Positions 16,093 to 24,872 of a stretch of 39,463 bases of DNA are shown here, in pieces (within the stretch, counting starts at the first letter, position 1; the number at the start of each line of letters is the position of its first letter). Where the stretch lies: assembly GCF_003026215.1 (NCBI RefSeq), contig NZ_PYOC01000021.1, positions 1 through 39,463 of the forward strand. The letters are read 5' to 3'. The notes beneath the pieces are model-generated. The model was not told the DNA's origin. It worked only from the letters and a program-made list of their open reading frames with translations, and did not search any database. The position numbers and the translations under genes were made by a program. This stretch comes from Photobacterium indicum (GTDB lineage: Bacteria; Pseudomonadota; Gammaproteobacteria; Enterobacterales; Vibrionaceae).

Positions 16093-17085
16093 ATGAAACG
16101 CATTCCTACTAATATCATCACGGGCTTTTTGGGTGCTGGTAAAACAACCTCAATTCTATCTTTATTGGCTCGAAAACCTGAAAATGAAAAATGGGCAGTG
16201 TTAATTAATGAATTTGGCAACGTCGGTGTCGATGGTGCAATCCTTTCTCAACAAGGGGCGATCATTAAAGAAGTGCCTGGGGGTTGTATGTGTTGTGTCG
16301 CAGGCTTGCCTATGTCTGTGGGTATTAATGCTTTATTAGCCCAAAAACCTGATCGTTTATTACTTGAACCAACAGGCTTGGGTCACCCTAAAGAAGTCAT
16401 TGCGAAGCTTACTTCGGGCATATATGAAGATTACATCGACCTTCGTGCAACCATTACTGTTGTTGATCCTCGCCATTTTGCTGATACCGCGTATACCGAC
16501 AATTCCAATTTCCAAGATCAGCTCGCGCTTGCCGATGTGGTTGTCGCCAACAAAATCGATGAAAGCACAGAGTATGACCTCATCGCATTTGAACATTTTA
16601 TTGAAAACAGCCAACCAGCAAAAGCAGCGATTGGTAAGGTTCAGCAAGGTGAGCTTGAACTTAGCTGGCTAGACGTTGAACGCCTAGAACGAGAAGCGCA
16701 ACATAGCCACCATCATCACCACTCAGAAAGTGCAGATATGGCGCCGTTACCTGAGTTTGAATTAGCCCCAGGACAAGTTTTTATTCGTAAAGAAAATAGC
16801 GGTCAGGGCTATCGCAGCTGTGGCTGGTTTTTTGCTGCCGATCAAATTTTCGATTTTTCCAAGTTATTTACACTATTCTCAAATATAAGTGCCCAACGCG
16901 TTAAAGCCGTTGTTAACACTGAACGTGGTTGTATTGCCTTTAACGTGGTAAACCAAGTGGTATCTATCAATGAATTATCGTTAGATGGCTTTGAATCACG
17001 TATCGAGTTTATCGACAAAGAGCTTCTGCCTTGGGATGAACTAGAGAGTATTTTGTGCTCAATAGTTAAAAAAGAGTCTTTATAA
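16093..17085 (+). CDS. yeiR: COG0523-type metal-binding GTPase
   Basis: 330 aa (E. coli YeiR 328). G3E-family GTPase related to metal chaperones. Walker A is 'GFLGAGKTT' (residues 11-19), the metal motif 'GCMCC' at 64-68, NKID at 153-156, and a His-rich loop (H204-H210) before a C-terminal CobW-like domain with 'NSGQGYRSCGW'. Many stretches are as in YeiR ('WAVLINEFGNVGVDGA', 'LLLEPTGLGHPK'), so zinc is the likely metal. The Shine-Dalgarno is AAGGAG about 12 bases upstream, preceded by a small hairpin GACGG/CCGTC. No Zur box was recognised. A terminator-like stem follows. Confidence 0.88.
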   Translation: MKRIPTNIITGFLGAGKTTSILSLLARKPENEKWAVLINEFGNVGVDGAILSQQGAIIKEVPGGCMCCVAGLPMSVGINALLAQKPDRLLLEPTGLGHPKEVIAKLTSGIYEDYIDLRATITVVDPRHFADTAYTDNSNFQDQLALADVVVANKIDESTEYDLIAFEHFIENSQPAKAAIGKVQQGELELSWLDVERLEREAQHSHHHHHSESADMAPLPEFELAPGQVFIRKENSGQGYRSCGWFFAADQIFDFSKLFTLFSNISAQRVKAVVNTERGCIAFNVVNQVVSINELSLDGFESRIEFIDKELLPWDELESILCSIVKKESL

Positions 17086-17093
17086 TTCATAGA

Positions 17094-17158
17094 ATCAACC
17101 TATCACACTAATAATGTGAACACGTTATCGATTAGTGATAGGTTGATCTGGTTATTTT
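17094..17158 (+). terminator. hairpin after yeiR
   Basis: ATCAACCTATCAC (17094-17106) pairs perfectly with GTGATAGGTTGAT (17135-17147); a T-rich tail (TTATTTTATT) follows after a few bases. It separates yeiR from the TldD gene. Confidence 0.6.
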
Positions 17159-17176
17159 ATTCAGCAAGGAGCAACC

Positions 17177-18562
17177 ATGCTAAACCCTGCTACTGCTAAA
17201 GCAGTTATCGATCATGCCCTCTTTCTTGGGGCTGATTTTGCCGAATTATTTGTAGAACATCATCAATCAAGCTCTGTAGAATTAGTCTCGGGTGAGGTTG
17301 ATAAAGTCAATTCAGGTATCGATTTTGGTATCGGTATCCGTTTGTTTTTTGGTTATAAAGTACTTTACGGTTACACCAATAGCACGGAAGAAGAAGAATT
17401 AAAACGTGTTACTAGCCTACTTACCGCAAAAGATAAACGCGATCAAATCATTGATGGCGTAGCACTAAATCTTAACCGTTACACCAATAAACATACTTGC
17501 CAGTACCCACTGAGCCAAGGTGCAGAACTTGCACAAAAGATTGCCTTCTTAAAAGAAGTGAACCATGCAGCCCGCGCTGAAAGCGACAAAATCTCTCAGT
17601 TTATTGGCCGTATGTTGCAACGTGAACAACAAATCGAAATCTTCAACTCTGAAGGTCTTCATATTGGTGATACCCGCCATTATACCCGTATAGCAGCGAC
17701 TGCAATTGCACAAAATGGTAGCGACCAATCTACCGGTTTTGAAGCACCGGGCGCATTAACGGGCTGGGAGTTTCACAACAGCGTAAATGCGAAAGATCTT
17801 GGTCAACACGTGGCTAAACAAGCCATGGTTAAACTATTTGCCGATCCTTGTCCGTCTGGTGAAATGCCAGTGATTATCGGTAACGGCTTTGGCGGTGTTA
17901 TTTTCCATGAAGCCTGTGGTCACCTACTGGAAACCACATCAGTTGCAAAAAAAGCCTCGGTTTTCCACGATAAAATGGGCGAAATGATTGCCAATACTGT
18001 TGTTAACGCAGTTGATGATGGCACCATGACGAATGAATGGGGTTCTATCAACATCGATGATGAAGGTATGGAAACCCAACGCACTCAGCTTATCAAAAAC
18101 GGTAAGTTAACCAGCTTTATGGTGGATAAATTAGGCGGCATGAAGACTGGTTATGCGCCAACAGGCTCTGGTCGTCGTGAATCATACAAATACGCACCAA
18201 CTTCTCGTATGCGTAATACCTTCATTGAAGCAGGCAACAGCTCGCTTGATGAAATGGTAGCCAGTGTTGAGCATGGAATTTATGCGCCGAAGATGGGCGG
18301 TGGTTCTGTTCAACCAGGTACTGGTGAATTTAACTTTGCCGTACAAGAAGCCTACTTGATTGAAAATGGTAAGATCACTAAGCCATTGAAATCAGCTACA
18401 TTGATCAGTACTGGACCTAAAGTATTGAAAGAAATTAGCATGGTAGGTAATGACTTTGCATTAGCAGCTGGCATGTGTGGATCTATAAGTGGTTCAGTGC
18501 CAACAACTGTTGGCCAACCGGCACTAAAAGTTGACAATATTCTTGTTGGGGGTGGTAACTAA
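17177..18562 (+). CDS. TldD-family metalloprotease subunit
   Basis: 461 aa, the active subunit of a TldD/TldE heterodimer, which degrades unfolded peptide threaded into a closed chamber. The zinc motif HExxxH is present as HEACGH (residues 244-249). Canonical E. coli TldD has HEAVGH; the C-terminal 'MCGSISGSVPTTVGQP' with two Cys-type changes and the smaller size differ from it. I therefore think this is a second, non-housekeeping TldD clade rather than the tldD found in enterobacterial core genomes; that is an inference. AAGGAG lies 7 bases upstream. The stop overlaps the next start by one base (TAATG). Confidence 0.85.
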   Translation: MLNPATAKAVIDHALFLGADFAELFVEHHQSSSVELVSGEVDKVNSGIDFGIGIRLFFGYKVLYGYTNSTEEEELKRVTSLLTAKDKRDQIIDGVALNLNRYTNKHTCQYPLSQGAELAQKIAFLKEVNHAARAESDKISQFIGRMLQREQQIEIFNSEGLHIGDTRHYTRIAATAIAQNGSDQSTGFEAPGALTGWEFHNSVNAKDLGQHVAKQAMVKLFADPCPSGEMPVIIGNGFGGVIFHEACGHLLETTSVAKKASVFHDKMGEMIANTVVNAVDDGTMTNEWGSINIDDEGMETQRTQLIKNGKLTSFMVDKLGGMKTGYAPTGSGRRESYKYAPTSRMRNTFIEAGNSSLDEMVASVEHGIYAPKMGGGSVQPGTGEFNFAVQEAYLIENGKITKPLKSATLISTGPKVLKEISMVGNDFALAAGMCGSISGSVPTTVGQPALKVDNILVGGGN

Positions 18563-19905
18563 TGGCTGATCAAAACAAACTTCAGAATGCGATTGACCAC
18601 GTATTAGAAAAAGTAAAAGCGGCGGGTGCGCAAGCCGATGTTATTGCCAACCGCAGTAACAATTTTTCACTGAAAGCCAACGACGGTGAACTTGCAGAAT
18701 ATAAAGTCACATCTGGTCAAGTTATTGGTGTACGCGTAGTGAAAGATCAGCGGGTAGCCACCAGCTATTCTGAATCATTAGCGCCAGAAAGCCTTGATAT
18801 CATGCTTGAACAAGCACTGCAAAATGCTCAGTTCTCTCAGCAAGATGAACATCAAGCTATTAGCTGTATTAACAGTAAGATCACGACTAACATTGCTGAA
18901 ATCTATCAACAAGATGACGCAACAGTTGATGATAAAATTGAAATGGCGTTAGCGCTTGAAAACGGTGTGGTATCAAAGCCTCACGCTTCTAGCTCGCCAT
19001 ACAATGGTTTCGCAGAATCAGACAGCCAGATCATTCTTGCGAATAGCCAAGGCACACTTTGTCACCATCAAGAACGTTCTACTTATTGCTATGCATACAC
19101 CTTGTACGAGCAAGACGGTAAACAATCGATGCATGGTGGCATGTCTTCAGGACGTCACTTTGACCAACTCGATGCAAACTTCTGTATCAATCATGGTTAT
19201 GACATCGCTCAAGCTTTGCTTGATGGCGGCCCTATTGCGACTCAAAACTACTCTGTTGTTTTCGACCTCAGCTCGCTAAGTAACCTGTTTGGTGCATTTA
19301 GCATGAGCCTGTCAGGGCAGTCGGCAATGAAAGGGATAAACCCTTGGCGCGACCTGTTAGGCCAGCAAGTTGCCAGCTCATTGCTGACGATTTCTGATAA
19401 AGCGATTGTTGAAGGTGGTTTTGCAATTAAGAGCTTCGACAGTGAAGGTTTTGCTGCCCGTGACACCATTCTAATTGGTGAAGGCAAGCTACAGAACATG
19501 CTTCACAATAGCCATACAGCTAACTTCTTTGGCATTGAAAATACCGCTAATGGTTCACGCTCAGCAAAAGGTGGTTTAGGCGTGTCACCTCGCCATACAG
19601 TTATTGCTGCAGGCACAAGTTCAGATGCAGAAGTTACGGCGGGCGAATACCTTGAGCTTATCGAACTTCAAGGGGTTCACTCTGGAGCTGATGCTGTAAG
19701 CGGTGATTTCTCGTTCGGCGCGAGTGGTTTCTTATGCCGTGACGGTAAACGCGTTCAAGCTGTTCGTGGTATTACCGTTGCTGGTAACTTCTATCAAATG
19801 CTGAAAGAAGTTGATGCCGTAAGTAACACCCTGAGCAACGATTACGAGCGTGATTTCTTTGCACCACAGATTCGTTTTGCACGTTTGAGCATTGCGGGCA
19901 AATAG
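18562..19905 (+). CDS. TldE/PmbA-family protease partner subunit
   Basis: 447 aa. It has the TldD/PmbA fold but no HExxxH, as expected for the non-catalytic partner TldE. Family marks include 'KANDGELAEYKVTSGQVIGVRVV' near residues 34-56 and the C-terminal glycine-rich 'SGDFSFGASGFLCRDGKRVQAVRGITVAGNF', given here as the conserved end pattern. It is translationally coupled to the TldD gene (TAATG), so the two are made in equal amounts and should form a complex. The peptide substrate is unknown; known pairs act on microcin B17 precursor and the CcdA antitoxin, but neither gene is visible nearby. Confidence 0.85.
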   Translation: MADQNKLQNAIDHVLEKVKAAGAQADVIANRSNNFSLKANDGELAEYKVTSGQVIGVRVVKDQRVATSYSESLAPESLDIMLEQALQNAQFSQQDEHQAISCINSKITTNIAEIYQQDDATVDDKIEMALALENGVVSKPHASSSPYNGFAESDSQIILANSQGTLCHHQERSTYCYAYTLYEQDGKQSMHGGMSSGRHFDQLDANFCINHGYDIAQALLDGGPIATQNYSVVFDLSSLSNLFGAFSMSLSGQSAMKGINPWRDLLGQQVASSLLTISDKAIVEGGFAIKSFDSEGFAARDTILIGEGKLQNMLHNSHTANFFGIENTANGSRSAKGGLGVSPRHTVIAAGTSSDAEVTAGEYLELIELQGVHSGADAVSGDFSFGASGFLCRDGKRVQAVRGITVAGNFYQMLKEVDAVSNTLSNDYERDFFAPQIRFARLSIAGK

Positions 19906-19931
19906 AACAACAGTGAGTTAGTCTGACACAC

Positions 19932-19963
19932 AAAAATAGATCACAACTGTGGTCTATTTTTTT
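19932..19963 (+). terminator. intrinsic terminator of the TldD/TldE operon
   Basis: AAAAATAGATCAC-AACT-GTGGTCTATTTTTTT: a 13-bp stem with one G-T wobble pair and a T7 tail, 27 bp after the stop. Confidence 0.9.
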
Positions 19964-20083
19964 AATAACAGATATTAAAAATTTTATAGTCAAATACCTT
20001 CCCTATTCTGCCGTCATTAATCCCCAAGAAAAACACTCGCACAACTAAGACTTAAAGAGAGGTAATTGATTTACCCTGCAAGT

Positions 20084-20102
20084 GATAATAAATATCATTA
20101 TC
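20084..20102. promoter_or_regulatory. Fur box
   Basis: GATAATAAATATCATTATC matches the 19-bp consensus GATAATGATAATCATTATC at 16 of 19 positions and keeps both outer halves perfect. It lies 30 bp upstream of the next start, over the expected promoter. Iron-Fur repression of the downstream pair is the straightforward reading. Confidence 0.75.
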
Positions 20103-20131
20103 GTTAGGGTTCTTATAAAGCGAGGTTACTT

Positions 20132-20626
20132 ATGGAATTACAGCAATGTTGGGTCCGTTATTTAAAAGCAGAGCAGCTTATGGAGCAAGGCCACTGGCCT
20201 GAAGCACATCACCTATACAGTGAAGTGTTAAATAACCTTCCTGTACATATCCATCTCGCTTTAGAAGACGAGAATATTAAACCCTGTCAATTCTCATGCT
20301 TATTAATCGCATTAAGTGATGCAACTGTCGCACAATCATCAATACTTAATCGAATGGGGCAATATCAGGGGGCATTTGCAATCTTGAATCAATCTTATGC
20401 CTTGTTGCAATTTATCTCTCTTGAAACAAGCCTTCTTGTTCAACGCACAAGCTCGACTCTCGATAAACAAAGTGACGATCTTCTGCATTATATGGGGGCT
20501 TTTTGTATCGCTCAAAGTGATTCTCAATGGATGGCAGAATACGAACAACTACAAAAAGCACACCATTACTTTGCCCAATTAAAAGTAACCCCAGATTCAT
20601 TTCACCCAATGCATCTCATCAATTGA
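20132..20626 (+). CDS. unknown protein under a Fur box
   Basis: 164 aa. I do not recognise the family. It is mostly helical with no signal peptide, and helical-hairpin features such as 'YLKAEQLMEQGHWPEAHHLYSEVL' (residues 10-33) look like a tetratricopeptide repeat; 'GQYQGAFAILNQSYALL' could be a second one. It thus may be a small TPR-like scaffold. Four to five Cys are scattered without a metal motif. The Fur box directly upstream implies expression under iron starvation. It is followed after 12 bp by an ABC ATPase gene, with which it should be co-transcribed. Confidence 0.7.
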   Translation: MELQQCWVRYLKAEQLMEQGHWPEAHHLYSEVLNNLPVHIHLALEDENIKPCQFSCLLIALSDATVAQSSILNRMGQYQGAFAILNQSYALLQFISLETSLLVQRTSSTLDKQSDDLLHYMGAFCIAQSDSQWMAEYEQLQKAHHYFAQLKVTPDSFHPMHLIN

Positions 20627-20638
20627 TAAGGATATATC

Positions 20639-22258
20639 ATGCCAGACCAAGCCATTCTTCAAGTTCGTAACCTCTCTGTCAGTTTTACTACTAATGATGG
20701 AATGGTCGATGCGGTGAAAAATATCAACTTTGATTTACACGCTGGCGAAACACTTGCCATTGTAGGGGAATCCGGTTCAGGTAAATCTGTCTCGAGTAAT
20801 GCGTTAATGTGTCTATTACCAGACAATGCCATTATCTCTTCACAATCGAGCATTATTTTTGACGATGAACCAATATTAGCAAAAACCGAACGTCAAATGC
20901 AGTCTATTCGAGGCGAGCGTATTGGTATGATTTTCCAAGAACCGATGACCTCTCTGAACCCTTATTTACGGGTGGGCATTCAGGTTGCAGAAGCGATTAT
21001 GTGTCACCGCCGTATATCTCAATCTCAGGCAAAAACCCGTGTTTTAGAGCTTTTTAAGCTTGTTCATTTACCCAACCCTGAACAAGCTTATACTAAGTAC
21101 CCTCACGAGTTTTCAGGTGGTCAACTGCAACGTATTATGATTGCAATGGCCCTTATCAATGAGCCCAATATTTTGATTGCTGATGAGCCGACCACTGCGT
21201 TAGATGTGACGGTTCAAGCTGAAGTTCTCGATTTAATCAAAGAGATCCAAACTAAAATGGGAATGGCGATCCTGTTTGTTACTCACGACCTTGGTATTGT
21301 TAAGCACTTTGCTGACCGCGTACTGGTAATGTGCAAAGGTGAAATAGTGGAAGAAGGCAAAACAAAACAACTTTTCCACGCCCCGCAACATGAATACACA
21401 CAAATGCTGATCAACTCAATCCCCAAAGGTCAGAAAGATCCCATCACAGCCAATGCTCCCGACCTTCTTCATGCTGAAGATATTCGAGTGAAGTTCCTAA
21501 TAAAATCTCACTTCATTAAAAGTAGGAATCAGTACTTTGAAGCGGTAAAAGGTATTTCATTCACACTAAAACAAGGTGAAACCTTAGGGATTGTAGGCGA
21601 ATCTGGCTCCGGTAAATCAACACTAGGTCGCGCCATTATTGGCTTACTTCCCTCGACGGGTAAAATTGCTTACAAAGGAATCGACCTTAGTTCACTCACA
21701 GATAAAGAACGCTTTGAACTGAAAAAAGACGTACAAATGGTCTTCCAAGACCCTTACGGTTCTTTGTCACCTCGTATGACGGTAGGAGAAATCATTACTG
21801 AAGGTTTAACGGTGCATCAGCCTCATTTGTCTAAACTAGAGCGTTTGCAAAAGGCCCGTGTAGCACTTGAAGAGGTTCGCCTAGATCCACATTCAATTAA
21901 CCGTTACCCTCATGAATTTTCAGGGGGGCAACGCCAACGTATAGCGATTGCTCGTGCGTTGATTCTTGATCCATCCTTTATTTTACTCGATGAGCCCACA
22001 TCAGCACTTGATCGCTCTGTTCAACTCACTGTGATTGATTTACTTAAAGATATTCAAGCCAAAAGCAATATAGGCTTTCTGTTTATTAGCCATGACCTTT
22101 CTGTCGTCAAAGCGCTGTCTGATCGAGTATTAGTAATGCAAAATGGGGAAGTAATGGAACAAGGCACAGCCGAAGAGATATTCCATAATCCTCAGCATGA
22201 GTACACGAAAAATTTGATCAACGCTTCGTTTGATTTAGATGAAGAAGCAATACCTTAG
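20639..22258 (+). CDS. YejF-like fused double ABC ATPase
   Basis: 539 aa, two complete ATPase halves of the peptide/nickel transporter type. First half: Walker A GESGSGKS at 43-50, signature SGGQ at 159-162, Walker B 'LIADEP' at 179-184. Second half: GESGSGKS at 320-327, 'EFSGGQRQR' and 'LLDEPTSALDRSVQ' near 440-455. The Asp-Arg in 'ALDRSVQ' resembles YejF rather than GsiA. In E. coli yejF follows yejA, yejB and yejE; here no binding protein or permease is present in the window, so it must work with permeases encoded elsewhere. AAGGA precedes the ATG. It sits second in a Fur-box operon, which suggests iron-linked peptide or siderophore transport. Confidence 0.85.
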   Translation: MPDQAILQVRNLSVSFTTNDGMVDAVKNINFDLHAGETLAIVGESGSGKSVSSNALMCLLPDNAIISSQSSIIFDDEPILAKTERQMQSIRGERIGMIFQEPMTSLNPYLRVGIQVAEAIMCHRRISQSQAKTRVLELFKLVHLPNPEQAYTKYPHEFSGGQLQRIMIAMALINEPNILIADEPTTALDVTVQAEVLDLIKEIQTKMGMAILFVTHDLGIVKHFADRVLVMCKGEIVEEGKTKQLFHAPQHEYTQMLINSIPKGQKDPITANAPDLLHAEDIRVKFLIKSHFIKSRNQYFEAVKGISFTLKQGETLGIVGESGSGKSTLGRAIIGLLPSTGKIAYKGIDLSSLTDKERFELKKDVQMVFQDPYGSLSPRMTVGEIITEGLTVHQPHLSKLERLQKARVALEEVRLDPHSINRYPHEFSGGQRQRIAIARALILDPSFILLDEPTSALDRSVQLTVIDLLKDIQAKSNIGFLFISHDLSVVKALSDRVLVMQNGEVMEQGTAEEIFHNPQHEYTKNLINASFDLDEEAIP

Positions 22259-22353
22259 GTATTAATTAATTTTCAGAGCTGGTCATATTTATGGCGGATT
22301 ATATTTTGATCTGGCCATACTTATTGCAGGTTTCAGGACGGGTTTCATAATAC

Positions 22354-22378
22354 AAAAAAGCCGCAAAAATGCGGCTTT
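22354..22378. terminator. intrinsic terminator between yejF-like and ansB
   Basis: AAAGCCGC-AAAAAT-GCGGCTTT; T6 on the minus strand and TTT on the plus strand, so it should stop ansB and probably also the ABC operon. Confidence 0.85.
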
Positions 22379-22427
22379 CATTATTCTAAAATCAACTCTA
22401 ACATCAATATCTGGCTAGAAGAGTGGC

Positions 22428-23492
22428 TTAATAGAATTGGAACATCTTTTGAACTTCTTTGTAATCTTGAGTTTGTGTTAAAGACAACATCAATAAAATG
22501 CGGGCTTTTTGTGGATTCAATGTACCTGATGCCACGAAACCAAATTTAGCATCATCCACTTCTGCATCAAGTGTTGTTGAACCCGTTGGTGTACGAGAGC
22601 TACGGACTACCATAGTGCCATCTTTACTCGCTTTTACTAGCTCATCAAAAATAGTGTGGTACATATTACCGTTACCCACACCTGCACTTACAATGCCATC
22701 ATACTTAGCATCTATCAGTGCTTTTACCGGTAAATCTGAAGCATTTGCATAGTTATATACGATACCGACTTTAGGTAGCTCTTTTAACTTAGATACATCA
22801 AATACGGTATCAGACGTATGCTTGCGTTCTGGGCTACGCTGATATTTTACATCACCATTGTGGATATAACCTAGCGTACCAAAGTTTGGCGATTGGAACG
22901 TATCAACTGATGTTGTATTGGTTTTAGTCACATCACGAGCATCGAATACATTGTCGCTCATCGCAACCAATACACCACGCCCCTCAGAATCTTTATCTGC
23001 AGCTGTTACAACAGCATTGTATAAGTTCATTGGTCCATCAGCACTCATAGCAGTCGACGGACGCATCGCCCCAACAAGTACCACTGGCTTATCGCTTTTA
23101 ACTGTTAGATCAAGGAAGTAAGCTGTTTCACCCATAGTATCTGTACCGTGAGTGATAACGACACCGTCTACATCATCTTGTGCAAGTAATGCGTTAACTC
23201 GATTTGCCAGTGTTAGCCAAACTTCATCATTCATGTCTTGAGAGCCAATTTTAACGACTTGTTCGCCACTAATATCCGCAATTTTTGTCATATCAGGTAC
23301 AGCAGCAATCAGCTCATCGATACCCACTTTACCTGATGTGTAGTTAGATTCTGTTGCTGATTGGCCTGCGCCTGCAATAGTGCCGCCAGTTGCGAGAATT
23401 TTAATATTCGGCAGATCGGCAGAAGCAAAAGAAAATGTGCTGAAGCACAAACCAGCAACAACCATACCTAAGCGAATTGGATTATTTTTCAT
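22428..23492 (-). CDS. ansB: periplasmic L-asparaginase type II
   Basis: 354 aa from the start chosen. The start at 23492 has TAGGTG upstream and gives a clean signal peptide (MKNNPIRLGMVVAGLCFS, cleavage near 'SFASA'). A start at 23516 would add eight residues without a Shine-Dalgarno. The enzyme hydrolyses asparagine to aspartate and ammonia as a tetramer. Both catalytic Thr motifs are visible: 'LATGGTIAGAG' close to the N-terminus and 'ITHGTDTMGETAYF'. 'VVLVGAMRP' and 'SADGPMNLYNAV' are also family-typical. Length matches E. coli AnsB (348). It is a single gene with its own terminator. Confidence 0.95.
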   Translation of the reverse strand: MKNNPIRLGMVVAGLCFSTFSFASADLPNIKILATGGTIAGAGQSATESNYTSGKVGIDELIAAVPDMTKIADISGEQVVKIGSQDMNDEVWLTLANRVNALLAQDDVDGVVITHGTDTMGETAYFLDLTVKSDKPVVLVGAMRPSTAMSADGPMNLYNAVVTAADKDSEGRGVLVAMSDNVFDARDVTKTNTTSVDTFQSPNFGTLGYIHNGDVKYQRSPERKHTSDTVFDVSKLKELPKVGIVYNYANASDLPVKALIDAKYDGIVSAGVGNGNMYHTIFDELVKASKDGTMVVRSSRTPTGSTTLDAEVDDAKFGFVASGTLNPQKARILLMLSLTQTQDYKEVQKMFQFY

Positions 23493-23800
23493 TGTTATAC
23501 ACCTATAGAGATTCATCTGGAGTTATTTAATTAATCCAGAATTCTAGCCTGATGTAATAATACTTTTGTGGTAGGCATCACTTAAATGAATATTCAAATA
23601 GTGATCTGTATAACAAAGCGGACAGGTGTAACCAATAGATTAACGAACATAAAATCAAAGTAAAGATGATGACTTACTGGTTATTTACGACTTTAACAAT
23701 TACACCGCTAATCACCCAATTCATCGACAACAAGTACGAATAATTTACCTTTTATACCATTCAGGGTAGGTAAATGGTCAGATACTTGTCTAGATTGCTA
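23493..23800. other. 308-bp gap upstream of ansB
   Basis: Promoter region of ansB at the left end. A stem ATTTACC/GGTAAAT (23743-23775, with inner TACC/GGTA) lies just after the stop of the next minus-strand gene and may be a weak terminator for it; it lacks a T-run. Nothing else was recognised. Confidence 0.4.
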
Positions 23801-24052
23801 TTAGTATCCAATCGCCAAATCAGGGTCAATCTGATAATAAGTATTTACAGAAGAATCGCCTAATTCTGGCTCAAGAAATTCACGAATACTATCGATAGAT
23901 TCAGCTTCCCACATGCACTGGCAAAGCCCCTCACGTTGGCTGAGCATGGTCGAGTGTACTCGCATACCAGACGGTGGATGCGTTAATGCCCCACTGGCTT
24001 TTTGCCAAAATTGTTCGGGATCGGTAATTTCATGTTGAATTGCAATAAACAT
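23801..24052 (-). CDS. small conserved protein, unknown
   Basis: 83 aa from an ATG preceded by GAGAGAG; a longer start at 24088 has no such site. No membrane segment. It opens 'MFIAIQHEITDPEQFWQKAS' and ends 'SSVNTYYQIDPDLAIGY', with 'LCQCMWEAESIDSIREFLEPELG' between. The pattern of an opening 'xIAIQHxIxDPExFW' and a closing 'NxYYxVDP' looks like a ferredoxin-like dimeric alpha-beta barrel of the DUF4242/YciI kind, but I cannot name the family with certainty. It lies in the same direction as its minus-strand neighbours. Confidence 0.65.
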   Translation of the reverse strand: MFIAIQHEITDPEQFWQKASGALTHPPSGMRVHSTMLSQREGLCQCMWEAESIDSIREFLEPELGDSSVNTYYQIDPDLAIGY

Positions 24053-24143
24053 AGCGACTCTCTCTTTTCTATTGAGTATAGAAGCCAAGAATATAAAATG
24101 TAGAAAGAGCCGCTAAAGCAAAAAAAGTATCGATTATAAGACG

Positions 24144-24596
24144 CTATAAAGGCGAAACGGCTACATCTTTTAAGGCACGTAAATACGCTTTTTCAGATTC
24201 AATATACTCTAATGCTTTTTTCGCACGATTCCACTCAGGGTAAATGGCACGACGTTTCTGATTGAGTGAATCAATATATGCAAATTGTTCAACGGTTGCT
24301 TGGGATTTTTTTTGAATTCGATCAACCTCAAATAAAACGTGGCTTTCATTTACAAGAAGTTGGTTGAACGTTTTGAATTTAAACTTAGTCAATTGGGGCC
24401 AAATTTCATAATGTGCACTAAGCAATGATTGCTCAATGGGTTTAATCTCATCACACAGTACTTGATACCAAGCATACGCCTGCCCTAAACGCTCATACAT
24501 AACACGTTCACGTTCTGTGTAATAAATCTGAGTTGTACGATCCTTTATCCTGTGTGCGATGCTTTCCGTTGCATCAGGTTGAGGTTGATTGCTCAC
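24144..24596 (-). CDS. helical conserved protein, unknown
   Basis: 150 aa, start GTG with GGATGAG about 8 bases upstream. It is charged, rich in Glu, Lys, Gln and aromatic residues, and predicted by eye to be nearly all helix, with coiled-coil-like stretches around residues 20-50 and 95-140. No signal peptide, membrane span, metal motif or nucleotide-binding motif is seen. Unknown function. It lies 91 bp upstream of the 83-aa gene on the same strand, so the two may be transcribed together. Confidence 0.6.
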   Translation of the reverse strand: MSNQPQPDATESIAHRIKDRTTQIYYTERERVMYERLGQAYAWYQVLCDEIKPIEQSLLSAHYEIWPQLTKFKFKTFNQLLVNESHVLFEVDRIQKKSQATVEQFAYIDSLNQKRRAIYPEWNRAKKALEYIESEKAYLRALKDVAVSPL

Positions 24597-24701
24597 CGCG
24601 TTATCTCATCCTAAAAGTGCAATTGATTGGTTTACGGACCTTAATGAATTCTCACCAACGCTGTAACTGTAGATACAGTATCGAGGGAATGTGAACGTAA
24701 G

Positions 24702-24812
24702 ATGTCAATAAACAGCAAAAGTTCATCTTTGGCTTCATGGATAATATTTCGCGTTTTATATGCTCAAAATAACAGCGAATCAGCTTATTTTGTTGTGCTT
24801 AAGGCGGTTTAG
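24702..24812 (+). CDS. possible small protein gene (36 codons)
   Basis: ATG at 24702 to TAG at 24810-24812. The product would open MSINSKSSSLASWIIFRVLY and have an amphipathic or hydrophobic centre. A GAGGGAA lies 12-14 bases upstream, a poor spacing. It is on the + strand in a gap where all neighbours are minus, 60 bp upstream of a strong + terminator, which is its main support. Weak evidence. Confidence 0.25.
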   Translation: MSINSKSSSLASWIIFRVLYAQNNSESAYFVVLKAV

Positions 24813-24872
24813 GCATTATCAATTAAATTCGTGAATGCCGATGTGGGGTATGCTGATATACCTGTAACTAGT

